Assembly (NCBI RefSeq): GCF_000311985.1
Contig: NZ_HE978585.1
Coordinates: forward strand, 1,193,443 to 1,257,442
DNA from: Kallipyga massiliensis ph2
GTDB lineage: Bacteria; Bacillota; Clostridia; Tissierellales; Peptoniphilaceae
Reading direction: 5' to 3'
Length of the DNA: 64,000 nt
A program made the translations under genes and the position numbers. Position 1 is the first letter of the stretch, and every line of letters begins with the position of its first letter. This document shows, one piece after another, positions 1 through 8,939 of this stretch. A model generated the notes under the pieces. The model was not told the origin of the DNA and did not search any database. It worked only from the letters and a program-made list of their open reading frames with translations.

Positions 1-1
1 A

Positions 2-136
2 AGAGCTTCATCCTATCGCTTAAAGACGTATGCGACCCAAACTTGCCCTAACTGTGGTGAGCCGAAACTACCCCATCGGGTATGCAGCGAATGCGGTTAC
101 TATGATGGCAAAGAAGTCGTCCAAGTTAACGATTAG
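2..136 (+). CDS. rpmF: 50S ribosomal protein L32, C-terminal part
   Basis: The reading frame enters from outside the window, so only the C-terminal 44 residues are present. It encodes a zinc-ribbon end of L32: a [14 protein letters not shown] segment followed by [12 protein letters not shown], giving the four metal-binding cysteines of the zinc-containing form of L32. L32 is a small protein of the large ribosomal subunit. rpmF next to plsX is a widespread arrangement linking ribosome and phospholipid synthesis genes. A strong terminator 11 nt after the stop separates it from plsX here. Identification is secure; the start lies upstream. Confidence 0.93.
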   Translation, partial: RASSYRLKTYATQTCPNCGEPKLPHRVCSECGYYDGKEVVQVND

Positions 137-147
137 TTTGACCGACT

Positions 148-187
148 AGAGTGTAGTGCCCCGATTAGGGTCTACACTCTTTTTTTG
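148..187 (+). terminator. Intrinsic terminator after rpmF
   Basis: A perfect 9-bp stem (agagtgtag at 148-156 with ctacactct at 172-180) is followed directly by a T-run. It ends the rpmF transcript, so plsX probably has its own promoter in 188-240, which I could not place with confidence. Confidence 0.85.
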
Positions 188-249
188 TAGCTTTTCAGCC
201 AAAACCGATTGGACATAAACTTTATTTTTTAGAGATCAAGGAAGTAATG

Positions 250-1281
250 ATGACGAAGATTGTAATTGATGGACTTGGCGCAGACCGGGGGCCCAAGATG
301 GTGGCCCAGGGACTGGCCTTGGCCATGAAAAAAAATCCGAATTTTCAGGCCGTCTTGGTTGGTCCAAAGGATGACTTTACCCCCCTCCTTGAGGAATATG
401 GGGATCGGATCGAATGGATCGGGAGTGACCAGGCCATCTCCAATGATGAATCTCCGGTTATGGCCATCCGGAGGAAAAAAGACGCCTCCATGGTCCTGGC
501 CTTCCACCGGCTCAATGCAGAGGATGCCCAGGTCCTCCTTTCTGCAGGTTCTACCGGGGCTCTTCTCGCCGGGGCAACCTTCATCACCAAACGCCTGGAG
601 GGGGTCAAGCGTTGCTGCCTGGCCGCCATCCTGCCCAATGTGACGGGCAGGGACATCATCCTTGCCGATGCGGGCGCCAATATGGATACGACCCCGGAGA
701 TGCTGGTTCAATTTGCTGTCCTGGCCTCCGCCTATGCCAAGTCCGGTCTGGGGATTGACCGGCCCCGGATTGCGACACTGAGCGTTGGGGCGGAAGACCA
801 CAAGGGGGATGACCGGGTCCTGAAAACGGCCGAACTCCTTAGAAAGACCGACCTTCTCTACATAGGGAATGCGGAAGCCCGGGACCTCCTCAACCTGGAT
901 GGGGAGGTCCTCATCTGCGACGGATTTGCCGGCAATGTTGCCGTAAAAACAGCAGAAGGGACGGCGGCCACCCTCCTGGGCCTGGTTAAGGAGGCCATCA
1001 TGGAGGGGGTCGGGACCAAGCTGGGGGGGCTTCTTTTGAAAAAGTCCCTGAAAGCCAAGCTCTCTCCCCTGGACTATACCCGCCACGGAGGAGCTCCCTT
1101 GCTGGGCGCCCGGAAGCCGGTATTCAAGGCCCACGGGAACGCCAGTCCGGAGACCTTCGCCCTGGCTATCCAGGAGGCTCTGGATTATGCGGAAGCCCAT
1201 GTAGAAGGAGAGGTAGAGAAGGATTTGGCGAGGATCATGGCTCAAATCCAGGAGCCTGGTGAAAGTGGGACCCATGAATAA
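250..1281 (+). CDS. plsX: Phosphate acyltransferase PlsX
   Basis: PlsX makes acyl-phosphate from acyl-ACP, which PlsY then uses to acylate glycerol-3-phosphate, the first step of membrane phospholipid synthesis. The protein is about 343 residues, normal for the family. It starts with the typical KIVIDGLGADRGPK stretch (usually DAMGGD; here DGLGAD) and carries ALLSAGSTGALL-type and ILADAGANMDTTPEML motifs, with GFAGNVAVKTAEGT in the second half. Two ATGs occur at 247 and 250; the AAGGAAG at 238-244 leaves 5 nt before 250 and only 2 before 247, so 250 is preferred. The end overlaps rnc by 23 nt. The usual fabD, fabG and acpP genes are absent between plsX and rnc. Confidence 0.95.
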   Translation: MTKIVIDGLGADRGPKMVAQGLALAMKKNPNFQAVLVGPKDDFTPLLEEYGDRIEWIGSDQAISNDESPVMAIRRKKDASMVLAFHRLNAEDAQVLLSAGSTGALLAGATFITKRLEGVKRCCLAAILPNVTGRDIILADAGANMDTTPEMLVQFAVLASAYAKSGLGIDRPRIATLSVGAEDHKGDDRVLKTAELLRKTDLLYIGNAEARDLLNLDGEVLICDGFAGNVAVKTAEGTAATLLGLVKEAIMEGVGTKLGGLLLKKSLKAKLSPLDYTRHGGAPLLGARKPVFKAHGNASPETFALAIQEALDYAEAHVEGEVEKDLARIMAQIQEPGESGTHE

Positions 1282-2008
1282 GAGGGGAAGGGAAAGGGAA
1301 TTGGCCTTGGATAACTTCCAGGACCGTCTGGGTTACCATTTCCGTCAAAGAGCCTTCCTGGACCGGGCTCTGGTCCACACCTCCTTTGTCAATGAATGCA
1401 AGCAGGAAGGGGTGGAATCCAATGAGCGCCTGGAATTTTTAGGGGATGCGGTTTTGGAACTCCTGGTTTCCGACCTCCTCTTCCGGGCCTTTCCGGATGA
1501 GCCTGAGGGGGTCCTCACCAAGAAAAGGATCCAGATGGTCTGTGAGCCCTCCTTTGCCTTCCTGGGACGGTCCTGGGGTCTGCCCGACCTCATGGTCCTG
1601 GGCAATGGGGAGGAACAACAGGGGGGGAGGAAGAAGGACTCCATCGTCTCGGATGCCTTTGAAGCCCTTTGCGGGGCCATCTACCTGGACGGAGGTTATG
1701 ATTTCCTCTACACGACCCTGAAAGCCTACCTTCCCAAACTGGAAGACTTGGAAGAAAAGGACCATTCTCTCTTTCTAAACTACAAGTCAGCCTTCCAGGA
1801 AAGGGTCCAGAAGGCGGGAAAGACCTTTGAATACAAGCTGGTTGGAGAAGAAGGACCTCCCCATGATAAAATCTTCCGGGTCCAGGTCTTCGTAAATGGA
1901 CGAAAGTTAGCCCAGGGGGAAGGAAAGTCAAAAAAAGCAGCCGAGCAGGATGCGGCCAAGGCCGCTTTGGAAAAGATGAAAAGAAAAGGTTGTGACAGCA
2001 TTGCCTAG
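1259..2008 (+). CDS. rnc: Ribonuclease III
   Basis: RNase III cleaves double-stranded RNA in rRNA precursors and in structured mRNAs. The catalytic domain has the signature NERLEFLGDAVLELL near residues 39-53, and the acidic DAFEALCGAIYLDGG stretch near residue 130. A double-stranded RNA-binding domain follows near 170-245, ending GKSKKAAEQDAAKAAL. The length of 249 residues is normal. The GTG at 1259 has an AGGAG 4 nt upstream at 1250-1254; an ATG at 1274 is an alternative that would remove five residues. The gene overlaps plsX upstream and smc downstream, so the three are probably one transcript with translational coupling. Confidence 0.95.
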   Translation: MKVGPMNKRGRERELALDNFQDRLGYHFRQRAFLDRALVHTSFVNECKQEGVESNERLEFLGDAVLELLVSDLLFRAFPDEPEGVLTKKRIQMVCEPSFAFLGRSWGLPDLMVLGNGEEQQGGRKKDSIVSDAFEALCGAIYLDGGYDFLYTTLKAYLPKLEDLEEKDHSLFLNYKSAFQERVQKAGKTFEYKLVGEEGPPHDKIFRVQVFVNGRKLAQGEGKSKKAAEQDAAKAALEKMKRKGCDSIA

Positions 2009-5000
2009 ACTGAAATATCTGGAAATGTACGGGTTTAAGTCCTTTGCGGAAAAGACCCGCCTTTCCTTTGACAAGGACTTCGTGGCCATTGTTGGTCCCA
2101 ACGGGTCAGGAAAATCAAATATTTCAGATGCCGTTCGCTGGGTCTTGGGGGAACTTTCCGCCAAGTCCATCCGTGGAGAGAAAATGGAGGACGTCATCTT
2201 TGCCGGGAGTCGCTGGCACAAGCCCATGAATATGGCCCAGGTGACCCTGGCCTTTGATAACTCAGATGGAGGGATCGACCTCCCCTATGAGGAAGTGACG
2301 GTTTCCCGGAAGGTTTACCGGTCCGGGGAAAGCCAATACCTGATTAACCGGAACCAGGTTCGGCGGAAGGACGTCCGGAACCTCTTTTTTGATACGGGGA
2401 TTGGAAAGGAGGGCTATTCCCTCATCGGCCAGGGAAGGATTGAAGACCTCTTGTCCAACCAGTCCGATGACCGGCGGGCCATTTTCGATGAGGCGGCCGG
2501 GATCGCCAAGTTCAAGTATAAGAAAAAGGAGGCTCTGGACCGGCTGGAAAAGACAGAAGACCACCTGGCTTCCCTCAGGATGGACCTTCGGGGAAAAGAC
2601 CAGGAGGCCCGGATTCTCAAGATTCAGGCGGACAATGCCCGCAAGGGGGTTGCCCTGACCAGGGAGCTCAACCAGCATGAACTTTCCCTGGTGAAGAGCC
2701 AGCTGGACCGGGCAGACCGGACGGAAGAAGAAATCCTCGCTGACCGGGAGAGGGTAAAGAAGGAACTCCTGGAAGTGGAAGGCGAGCTGGATAAGGCTCT
2801 AGCCCTCTTGGCCCCCTTCCAGTCCTCCATTGACCGGGGAAGGGAAGAACTGGGAGAGTTGGAAGGCCGGTCCAGGACCCTGGAAAATAAGACCCTTGCC
2901 CTCCGCCAGGAAGTTTCCGTCCGCCAAGAGCAGGTGAAATTCTTTACCGGTGACTTGGAAAGGCTCAACCAGGCTATGGAAAACCGCCAAGTCCGGGTGG
3001 AGGGCCTGGAGGAGGACCGGTCCCAAGCTGACCGATCCATCCTTCGCCTGACCCAGGAAGTGGAGGACTTGAAGGCCCGGGTGGCCGGCCTTTCTCCGGA
3101 AGAAGGGGAGGAGGAAGGGAAGGATGGGGCTGAGGAGGCCCGAATCCGCCTGGAAAAAATCCGGGACCGCCTGTCCTTTCTCGAATATGAGAAGGAAAGG
3201 GCCCAGGCCCAGGACCGAAAACTCCAAGTCGACCAGGAAGCTAAGCGACAAGCGGCCAAGGAAGAAGAAGACCGCTTGAAGGGACTGGTCAGCAAAAAAG
3301 AAGATATCGACCGGTCTCAAAAGGACCTGTCCGATGAACTTAAGCGGACGGGCGAGGACCTTGCCCGAACCCTAGAGGACCTCCAGGCGGGGGAAGAGAA
3401 GATGGACCAGAACCGGGATAGCTACCGGGTCCTCCTGGAAGATCTGGCAGCCAAGCGGTCCCGCTTCCAGGTCCTCCAATCCCTCATCGATAATTTCGAA
3501 GGTTACCACCGGTCGGTCCAGGACCTCCTTCGCCTGGGGGAGAGAGAGCCGGAAGTGGGTCGGCGGATCATCGGCCCCCTGGCTGATCTGATTGAGGTTA
3601 AACCCTCCTATGAGAAGGCCATCGACGTGGCCTTAGGCCCTGCCCTTCAAAACATCGTGGTGGAGACCCAGGAAGACGGGAAGTTCCTGATCAATGTCCT
3701 CAAGAAAAAGGGAATAGGCCGGATCACCTTTCTCCCCAAGGACCGGATCCAGGGGACTCGCCCTCCCAAGATCCGGGAAGAGGAAGTGGCCTGCATGGGG
3801 ATGGATGCCGTCCTCTTTTCTGAGGATCTCCGCCCCATTATGGAACATTTCCTGGCAAAAACGGTCTTCACCAAGGACCTGGATGATGCGGTCGTCCTAT
3901 CCAAAAAAAAGCTCCCAGGGATCCGGATCGTATCCCTTCAAGGGGATGTCATCCATTCCTGGGGATCTATGGTGGGTGGAAAGACCTACCAGCGCAATGA
4001 GGGATCTTTGATCAACCGGGAGACCCAGGTCAAGAAGCTCAAGGAGGAGATGGAGGATCTCCGGAAGGAAATCCTCCGGAAGGAGGACCTCCTCCGTAGG
4101 TCGGAGGAAGACCGGGCCCTCCTGTTGGAAAAGAGGGAGGACCTTGACCGGGTCCTGGCCCAAATTCGGGAGAGAAGGGAGGAACTTCTGGAAGAAGGGG
4201 CCCGACTTTCCACCGAGATCGGCCTTTGCCGGGATGCCTATGACCGCCTCCAGACCTTCCTCCAGCAAAAATCCACCTTCTCCTTGGAAGATTATGAAGA
4301 AGAAAGGGAAAGATTGGTCGTCGACAGGGATAAGGCCCAGGAAGCCTTGGACCTTGCCCTGGAAAAGGCACGGGCCTCCATGGCCCTAGCCCATGAGAGG
4401 GAGAAAGAAAGGGCCCTCCTGACCGACCGACTCAGCTTCAAGGAAAGGGACTTGGTTTTAGAGAAGAACCGGCTGGCGGATATCCAGGAGCGTTTGGAAG
4501 TTAGCCTCCAGGAGGATACGGCCGACAAGGAAGAGAGGACCGGTCTCCTCGCTCGAATGGCGGACAATGAGGCTTTCTTAAAAGAGGCCGAGGAAAAAGA
4601 GAAAAAATGGGCCGAGGAGGCCGATCGACTCGTCCTTGACCGCCAGGCCCTTGAAGGAGAGAGGGCCAAGCTGGAAGAGAAGATTGCTGACCAGGTCAAG
4701 CGGAAGGAGACCGGTTTGGCCCGGAAAAATGAACTGGAGAAAGAAGACTACCAGCTGGGCCTCCGCCTGGACCAGGTGAGGAACCGGAAGGCGGAGATCC
4801 GGGAAGACTATCGGGCAAGCTATGACCTATCCTTGGAAGCCGTCGAGGAACGTTTGAATAAGCTGATTCCGGTGGAGACTACCCGGTCCAAGGTTAATGA
4901 CATTAAAAAGGAACTGTCCAGGATCGGCTTCTTTAACTATGAATCCATTGAGGCCTATGAGGAATTAGCCAAGGAAGTGGACTTCCTCCACCAGCAGGTT

Positions 5001-5543
5001 AAAGACCTGAAAAAGTCCGAAGAAGATATCCGGGAGATGGTCAGCGACTTGGACCGGGTCATGAAGGAACGCTTCCAGACGGCCTTTGAGGAAATCAACC
5101 GGGAGTATAACCGGATCTTCCAAGTTCTCTTTAACGGAGGCCAGGCCAAGCTTACACTGGATTCGGAGGATACCCTGCAGGCCGGGATCGACATCCAGGC
5201 CCAACCTCCGGGCAAGAAGCTTCAGTCTCTGGCCCTCCTGAGTGGTGGAGAGCGGTCCATGACGGCCCTAGCCCTTATGTTCGCCATCTTCTCCATCCAT
5301 CCTGCCCCCTTCTGCTTCCTGGATGAAATTGATGCCTCTTTGGATGAGGCCAATATCGGCCGCTATGTCCGTTTCATTAAAACATTGACGGAAGGGACCC
5401 AGTTCATCATCATCACCCACCGGAAGACCACCATGGAGCCGGCGGATATGCTCTACGGGATCACCATGGATAAGGGAATTACACGGGTGGTGTCCTTGCG
5501 CTTTGACCAGATTGAAGAAGAGATTAGTGGGGAAGGAGCCTAA
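1992..5543 (+). CDS. smc: Chromosome segregation protein SMC
   Basis: SMC is the ATPase core of the bacterial condensin that compacts and resolves the chromosome with ScpA and ScpB. At 1183 residues it is full length. The Walker A motif GPNGSGKSN lies near residues 35-43. Two long coiled-coil arms rich in E, K, R and L flank a hinge near 520-680 (GRRIIGPLADLIEV onward). The C-terminal head has the ABC signature LSGGERS near 1082 and the Walker B FCFLDEIDASLD near 1106. The start is a GTG at 1992, behind AAAAGG, overlapping the end of rnc by 17 nt; a TTG at 2001 is a weaker alternative. ftsY follows after 2 nt. Confidence 0.97.
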   Translation: MTALPRLKYLEMYGFKSFAEKTRLSFDKDFVAIVGPNGSGKSNISDAVRWVLGELSAKSIRGEKMEDVIFAGSRWHKPMNMAQVTLAFDNSDGGIDLPYEEVTVSRKVYRSGESQYLINRNQVRRKDVRNLFFDTGIGKEGYSLIGQGRIEDLLSNQSDDRRAIFDEAAGIAKFKYKKKEALDRLEKTEDHLASLRMDLRGKDQEARILKIQADNARKGVALTRELNQHELSLVKSQLDRADRTEEEILADRERVKKELLEVEGELDKALALLAPFQSSIDRGREELGELEGRSRTLENKTLALRQEVSVRQEQVKFFTGDLERLNQAMENRQVRVEGLEEDRSQADRSILRLTQEVEDLKARVAGLSPEEGEEEGKDGAEEARIRLEKIRDRLSFLEYEKERAQAQDRKLQVDQEAKRQAAKEEEDRLKGLVSKKEDIDRSQKDLSDELKRTGEDLARTLEDLQAGEEKMDQNRDSYRVLLEDLAAKRSRFQVLQSLIDNFEGYHRSVQDLLRLGEREPEVGRRIIGPLADLIEVKPSYEKAIDVALGPALQNIVVETQEDGKFLINVLKKKGIGRITFLPKDRIQGTRPPKIREEEVACMGMDAVLFSEDLRPIMEHFLAKTVFTKDLDDAVVLSKKKLPGIRIVSLQGDVIHSWGSMVGGKTYQRNEGSLINRETQVKKLKEEMEDLRKEILRKEDLLRRSEEDRALLLEKREDLDRVLAQIRERREELLEEGARLSTEIGLCRDAYDRLQTFLQQKSTFSLEDYEEERERLVVDRDKAQEALDLALEKARASMALAHEREKERALLTDRLSFKERDLVLEKNRLADIQERLEVSLQEDTADKEERTGLLARMADNEAFLKEAEEKEKKWAEEADRLVLDRQALEGERAKLEEKIADQVKRKETGLARKNELEKEDYQLGLRLDQVRNRKAEIREDYRASYDLSLEAVEERLNKLIPVETTRSKVNDIKKELSRIGFFNYESIEAYEELAKEVDFLHQQVKDLKKSEEDIREMVSDLDRVMKERFQTAFEEINREYNRIFQVLFNGGQAKLTLDSEDTLQAGIDIQAQPPGKKLQSLALLSGGERSMTALALMFAIFSIHPAPFCFLDEIDASLDEANIGRYVRFIKTLTEGTQFIIITHRKTTMEPADMLYGITMDKGITRVVSLRFDQIEEEISGEGA

Positions 5544-5545
5544 CA

Positions 5546-6460
5546 ATGGGATTTTTTGACAAACTGAAGGAAGGCCTGTCCAAAACAAGGGACAGTTTTG
5601 CCGGGGCCGTGGACAATATCGTCAATGGTCGGGCTACGATCGACGATGATATGTTCGATGACCTGGAAGAAACCCTGGTCATGGCGGATATCGGTTTCGA
5701 TTCCTCCATGGCTATCATTGATGACCTGAGGGATCGGGTGGCCAAAGAAAGGATCCGGGAGACGGATGGGGTCATCCAGGCTCTCAAGGAGATCATGGCC
5801 CAGAGGCTTTTGACCGACTCTGCCGTGACCGACATTGTCCGGAGGGAGGGACCCACCGTTCTCCTGGTCATCGGAGTAAACGGGGTGGGGAAGACTACCA
5901 CCATCGCCAAGATTGCTAATTACCTGAAAAGTCAAGGGAAGTCCGTCCTCCTCTGCGCCGGAGACACCTTCCGGGCTGCCGCCATCGACCAGATTCAAAT
6001 GTGGGCCGACCGGGTCGGGGTTCCCTTAGTAAAAAAGGAAGAAGGTTCCGATCCCGCTTCGGTTGTTTTTGACGGGATCCAGGAGGCCAAGAACCGGTCC
6101 AGCGATGTCCTGATTATTGATACGGCCGGCCGCCTCCACAACAAGAAGAACCTCATGAAGGAGCTGGAGAAAATCCACTCCATCATCGAAAGGGAGTATG
6201 GGGAAGCCTGCCTGGAATCCCTCCTGGTATTGGATGCCTCGACGGGACAAAATGCGGTCCTTCAAGCCAAGGCCTTTAATGAGGTGACGAATATTACGGG
6301 CCTGGTCTTGACCAAGCTCGATGGGACGGCAAAAGGTGGGGTGGTTTACCCCCTCCAGCATGAGTGTCAGGTACCGGTCCAGTGGATCGGGGTTGGGGAA
6401 GGGATGGACGACCTCCGTCCTTTCGACCCGGCTTCTTTTGTCGAAGCGATTTTTTCCTGA
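5546..6460 (+). CDS. ftsY: Signal recognition particle receptor FtsY
   Basis: FtsY is the membrane-associated GTPase that receives ribosome-SRP complexes and hands them to the SecYEG translocon. The protein is short (304 residues) because it has only a small amphipathic N-terminus (MGFFDKLKEGLSKTRDSF) in place of the long acidic A domain of enterobacteria. The NG domain is complete: GVNGVGKTT near 110-118, DTAGRLHNK, and TKLDGTAKGG near 256. The RBS GGAAGGAG lies between the smc stop and the ATG. Its partner Ffh is encoded two genes downstream, after a hairpin that contains the next promoter. Confidence 0.96.
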   Translation: MGFFDKLKEGLSKTRDSFAGAVDNIVNGRATIDDDMFDDLEETLVMADIGFDSSMAIIDDLRDRVAKERIRETDGVIQALKEIMAQRLLTDSAVTDIVRREGPTVLLVIGVNGVGKTTTIAKIANYLKSQGKSVLLCAGDTFRAAAIDQIQMWADRVGVPLVKKEEGSDPASVVFDGIQEAKNRSSDVLIIDTAGRLHNKKNLMKELEKIHSIIEREYGEACLESLLVLDASTGQNAVLQAKAFNEVTNITGLVLTKLDGTAKGGVVYPLQHECQVPVQWIGVGEGMDDLRPFDPASFVEAIFS

Positions 6461-6472
6461 CCGTTTTATAAA

Positions 6473-6520
6473 AAAGCCTCCCCTGTCAAGTAAAAAGACT
6501 TGACAGGGGAGGCTTTCCTG
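6473..6520 (+). terminator. 19-bp perfect hairpin after ftsY
   Basis: Arms 6473-6491 and 6498-6516 are perfectly complementary over 19 bp with a 6-nt loop. On the + strand the tail is only TTTCCTGTTT, so termination in that direction is probably partial. On the - strand the hairpin would be followed by six Ts. The right arm also holds the -35 element of the next promoter. Confidence 0.75.
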
Positions 6521-6528
6521 TTTAGAAT
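6500..6528 (+). promoter_or_regulatory. SigA-type promoter for ylxM-ffh
   Basis: A consensus TTGACA at 6500-6505, a 17-nt spacer and TAGAAT at 6523-6528 form a strong housekeeping promoter. Transcription would start near 6535, about 22 nt before the ylxM ATG. The -35 lies inside the right arm of the ftsY hairpin. Confidence 0.8.
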
Positions 6529-6556
6529 AGGAACGTTGATAAAAGGAGGACGAGTC

Positions 6557-6910
6557 ATGGACCCAAATATTGAGATCGGCTTGCTCTTGTCGGCTTACGG
6601 TTCCCTATTGACCGATAACCAGGAAGACCTGATGGAAGCCTACTATTTCAATGACCTCTCCCTCCAGGAAATTGCCGACAATGCCGGGATCTCCAAGCAG
6701 GCCGTTTCCGACCAGGTTGGGAAAGCAAGGACCAAGTTGAGAAAGATGGAGGACAAGGTCCACCATGTGGAGATGGTCCTGGCTTGCCAATCAGTGATTG
6801 AAGATTTGGACCGGACGGTCGATGGACTGGATCCTGAAGTTGCCGATCAAATCAAGCCCCTTATCAACCAACTTAATACCATCCTCTTTAAGGAAAGGAG
6901 GGAAGGCTGA
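6557..6910 (+). CDS. ylxM: YlxM-like helix-turn-helix protein, SRP-associated
   Basis: This 117-residue protein belongs to the UPF0122/YlxM family, found next to ffh across Gram-positive bacteria. It has a sigma-70 region 4-like helix-turn-helix: YYFNDLSLQEIADNAGISKQ followed by AVSDQVGKARTKL. In streptococci YlxM has been linked to the SRP pathway and to binding of the small cytoplasmic RNA; a regulatory role here is inferred from family and context. The start at 6557 is chosen because AAAGGAGGA at 6542-6550 precedes it; an upstream extension from 6500 would run through the terminator hairpin. ffh starts 3 nt after its stop. Confidence 0.9.
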   Translation: MDPNIEIGLLLSAYGSLLTDNQEDLMEAYYFNDLSLQEIADNAGISKQAVSDQVGKARTKLRKMEDKVHHVEMVLACQSVIEDLDRTVDGLDPEVADQIKPLINQLNTILFKERREG

Positions 6911-6913
6911 TTT

Positions 6914-8242
6914 ATGTTTGAAAATTTAGCAGACCGCTTGCAAAACACCTTTGCCAAGCTAACCGGAAAAGGCCGCCTTTCCGAAGCAGACATTGACCAG
7001 GCTATGCGGGAAATTCGTCTGGCCCTCTTGGAAGCGGATGTCAACTACAAGGTTGTGAAGAAGTTCGTCAAGGACGTCAAAGACAAGGCCATGGGAGAGG
7101 ACATTATGAAGTCCTTAACGCCCGGCCAGATGGTGGTCAAGATCGTTCGTGAAGAGCTGGTCGCCCTCATGTCCGATGATAACCAGGCTTTGACCTACTC
7201 CTCTCCACCTACGGTTATCCTTCTCTGCGGACTTCAAGGTGCAGGGAAGACCACTCATGCGGGGAAGTTGGCCAAGTTCTACATCAAAAAAGGCCACCGC
7301 CCCCTCCTGATTGCCTGTGACGTTTACCGCCCGGCCGCCATCGACCAGTTGAAGGTGGTGGGGAAACAGGCAGGAGCCCAAGTCTTCACCCGGCCGACTG
7401 ACCAATCCCCTGTCGATATTGCCAAAGAAGGGGTCTGGGAGGCCAAAAAAACGGGACACGACATCGCCATCATCGACACGGCGGGTCGCCTCCAAATTGA
7501 CCGGGACTTAATGCAAGAGCTCCGGGATATCAAAGCAGCGGTTCCCGTCCAAGAAACCCTCCTGGTGGTCGATGCCATGACCGGCCAGGAAGCGGTGAAT
7601 GTGGCGGATACCTTTAATAAAGAGATTGAACTCACCGGCATTATCCTTTCCAAGATGGACGGCGATGCCCGGGGAGGAGCGGCCCTGTCCGTCCGGGCCG
7701 TAACCGAAAAGCCCATCAAACTAGTGGGTACGGGAGAGAAGCTGGACGACCTGTCCGAATTTTACCCCGACCGGATTGTCTCCCGGATCCTAGGGATGGG
7801 GGATGTCCTCACCCTGATTGAAAAGGCTGAGGCCTCGCTCGATGAGGAAAAGGCCCGGGAGATGGAGGCCAAGCTCCGGAAGTCCCAGATGGACCTGAAT
7901 GACTTTTATGACCAGATCCAACAGATGAAGAAGCTGGGCCCCTTGGAAGATATCCTGGGCATGATCCCGGGACTCAATCAAAAGGCGATAGCGGGAATGA
8001 ATGTGGATGATAAACAAATCGTCCACATCGAAGCGATCCTCACGTCAATGACCGATGAAGAGCGCAGGAATCCCGATATAATAAATAGCTCAAGGCGTGA
8101 GCGTATCGCAAAGGGTGCCGGAACGTCTCCGGTGACCGTCAACCGTCTCCTAAAGCAGTTCAAGGAGACAAAGAAGATGATGAAGCAGATGAACAAGCTG
8201 AAAAAGAACAAGAAAAACCCCTTCCAGCGGTTTTTCAAGTAG
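6914..8242 (+). CDS. ffh: Signal recognition particle protein Ffh
   Basis: Ffh is the protein subunit of the SRP; it binds signal sequences emerging from the ribosome and the 4.5S/scRNA, and docks with FtsY. The N-terminal helix bundle begins MFENLADRLQNTFAKLTGKG. The GTPase core has GLQGAGKTTHAGKLA near 106, DTAGRLQIDRDLM and SKMDGDARGGAALS. The methionine-rich M domain covers about 300-442 and includes the RNA-binding stretch NSSRRERIAKGAGTSPV. The length of 442 residues is normal. An RBS GGAAAGGAGGG lies just upstream, within the end of ylxM. Confidence 0.97.
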   Translation: MFENLADRLQNTFAKLTGKGRLSEADIDQAMREIRLALLEADVNYKVVKKFVKDVKDKAMGEDIMKSLTPGQMVVKIVREELVALMSDDNQALTYSSPPTVILLCGLQGAGKTTHAGKLAKFYIKKGHRPLLIACDVYRPAAIDQLKVVGKQAGAQVFTRPTDQSPVDIAKEGVWEAKKTGHDIAIIDTAGRLQIDRDLMQELRDIKAAVPVQETLLVVDAMTGQEAVNVADTFNKEIELTGIILSKMDGDARGGAALSVRAVTEKPIKLVGTGEKLDDLSEFYPDRIVSRILGMGDVLTLIEKAEASLDEEKAREMEAKLRKSQMDLNDFYDQIQQMKKLGPLEDILGMIPGLNQKAIAGMNVDDKQIVHIEAILTSMTDEERRNPDIINSSRRERIAKGAGTSPVTVNRLLKQFKETKKMMKQMNKLKKNKKNPFQRFFK

Positions 8243-8251
8243 GAGGAATGC

Positions 8252-8695
8252 ATGGCTGTAAAAATTAGAATGAAACGCATTGGTGCAAAAAAGAGACCCT
8301 TTTACCGGATTGTTGTTGCCGACTCCCGTCGGGCCGTTAAGGGCAAGTTCATTGAAGAGATCGGCTTCTACAACCCCATTTCCGATCCCCGGATGTTCCG
8401 GATTAACGCCGATAAGGTCAAGGAATGGATGAGCAATGGAGCCAAGCCTTCGGATACCGTTAACCGCCTGTTTAAGGAGTATGGTGTCTATGAAGGGAAG
8501 GGAATCATTGAGCAGGGTTGCTCCAATGAAGCCAAACCTAAGAAGCACTATGACGCTGAACCCCTGCCTCCCAAGGAAGAAGCCGTAGAAGCTCCTGAAG
8601 AGGATGACCAGGAGGAAGCGGAAGCTCCGGAAGAAGCGGAAGCGGAGACACAAGAGGCTGAAGCTGGCGAAGAAGCCACAGAAGAAGCGGAATAA
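8252..8695 (+). CDS. rpsP: 30S ribosomal protein S16 with long acidic tail
   Basis: S16 is a small-subunit protein needed for 30S assembly. The first 95 residues are a normal S16 ([20 protein letters not shown], with [19 protein letters not shown]). The protein then continues to 147 residues with an acidic, alanine-rich tail (about 99-147) made almost entirely of E, A, P, D and Q. Most S16 proteins are 80-95 residues long. The ATG at 8252 follows AGGAGG by 5 nt. It stands between ffh and khpA, the conserved order. The tail is in frame, uses the same codons as its neighbours and has no sign of a frameshift. Confidence 0.96.
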   Translation: MAVKIRMKRIGAKKRPFYRIVVADSRRAVKGKFIEEIGFYNPISDPRMFRINADKVKEWMSNGAKPSDTVNRLFKEYGVYEGKGIIEQGCSNEAKPKKHYDAEPLPPKEEAVEAPEEDDQEEAEAPEEAEAETQEAEAGEEATEEAE

Positions 8696-8699
8696 TTCC

Positions 8700-8939
8700 A
8701 TGAGAGATTTATTGGAGATGATGGCAAAAAGTCTGGCTGACCACAAAGAAGACATCCAAATCGAAGAGCATTCCGAGGGCGGTGTCGTTGACTTAACCTT
8801 AAAGGTCAATCCCGAAGATATGGGTAAGGTCATCGGAAAGCAAGGCCGGATTGCCAATTCCATGCGACAAATTCTAAAGGCTTGTGCCATTAAAGAAAAT
8901 GTGAAAGTCAGCTTGGAGATCGCTTCTCTCGATGAGTAA
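8700..8939 (+). CDS. khpA: KH-domain RNA-binding protein KhpA
   Basis: This is a 79-residue single KH-domain protein of the YlqC/KhpA family. It has the GxxG loop in GKVIGKQGRIANSMRQIL near residues 43-60, which grips single-stranded RNA. In streptococci KhpA pairs with KhpB/Jag and affects cell elongation and division; the same partnership is likely but unproven here. The start at 8700 is taken because the usual MRDLLEMMAKSL N-terminus begins there; the reading frame open upstream of it would overlap rpsP. No strong RBS is seen, so translation may be coupled to rpsP. Its end overlaps rimM by 8 nt. Confidence 0.92.
   Translation: MRDLLEMMAKSLADHKEDIQIEEHSEGGVVDLTLKVNPEDMGKVIGKQGRIANSMRQILKACAIKENVKVSLEIASLDE

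Noticed and set aside
188-246. Promoter and FapR-type operator before plsX
   Set aside because: TTGGAC at 209-214 has no -10 at a proper distance, and no FapR-like palindrome is visible.
229-1275. 348-codon open frame antisense to plsX
   Set aside because: It mirrors plsX codon by codon; such frames arise from the codon bias of this genome. It has no RBS and no recognisable domain.
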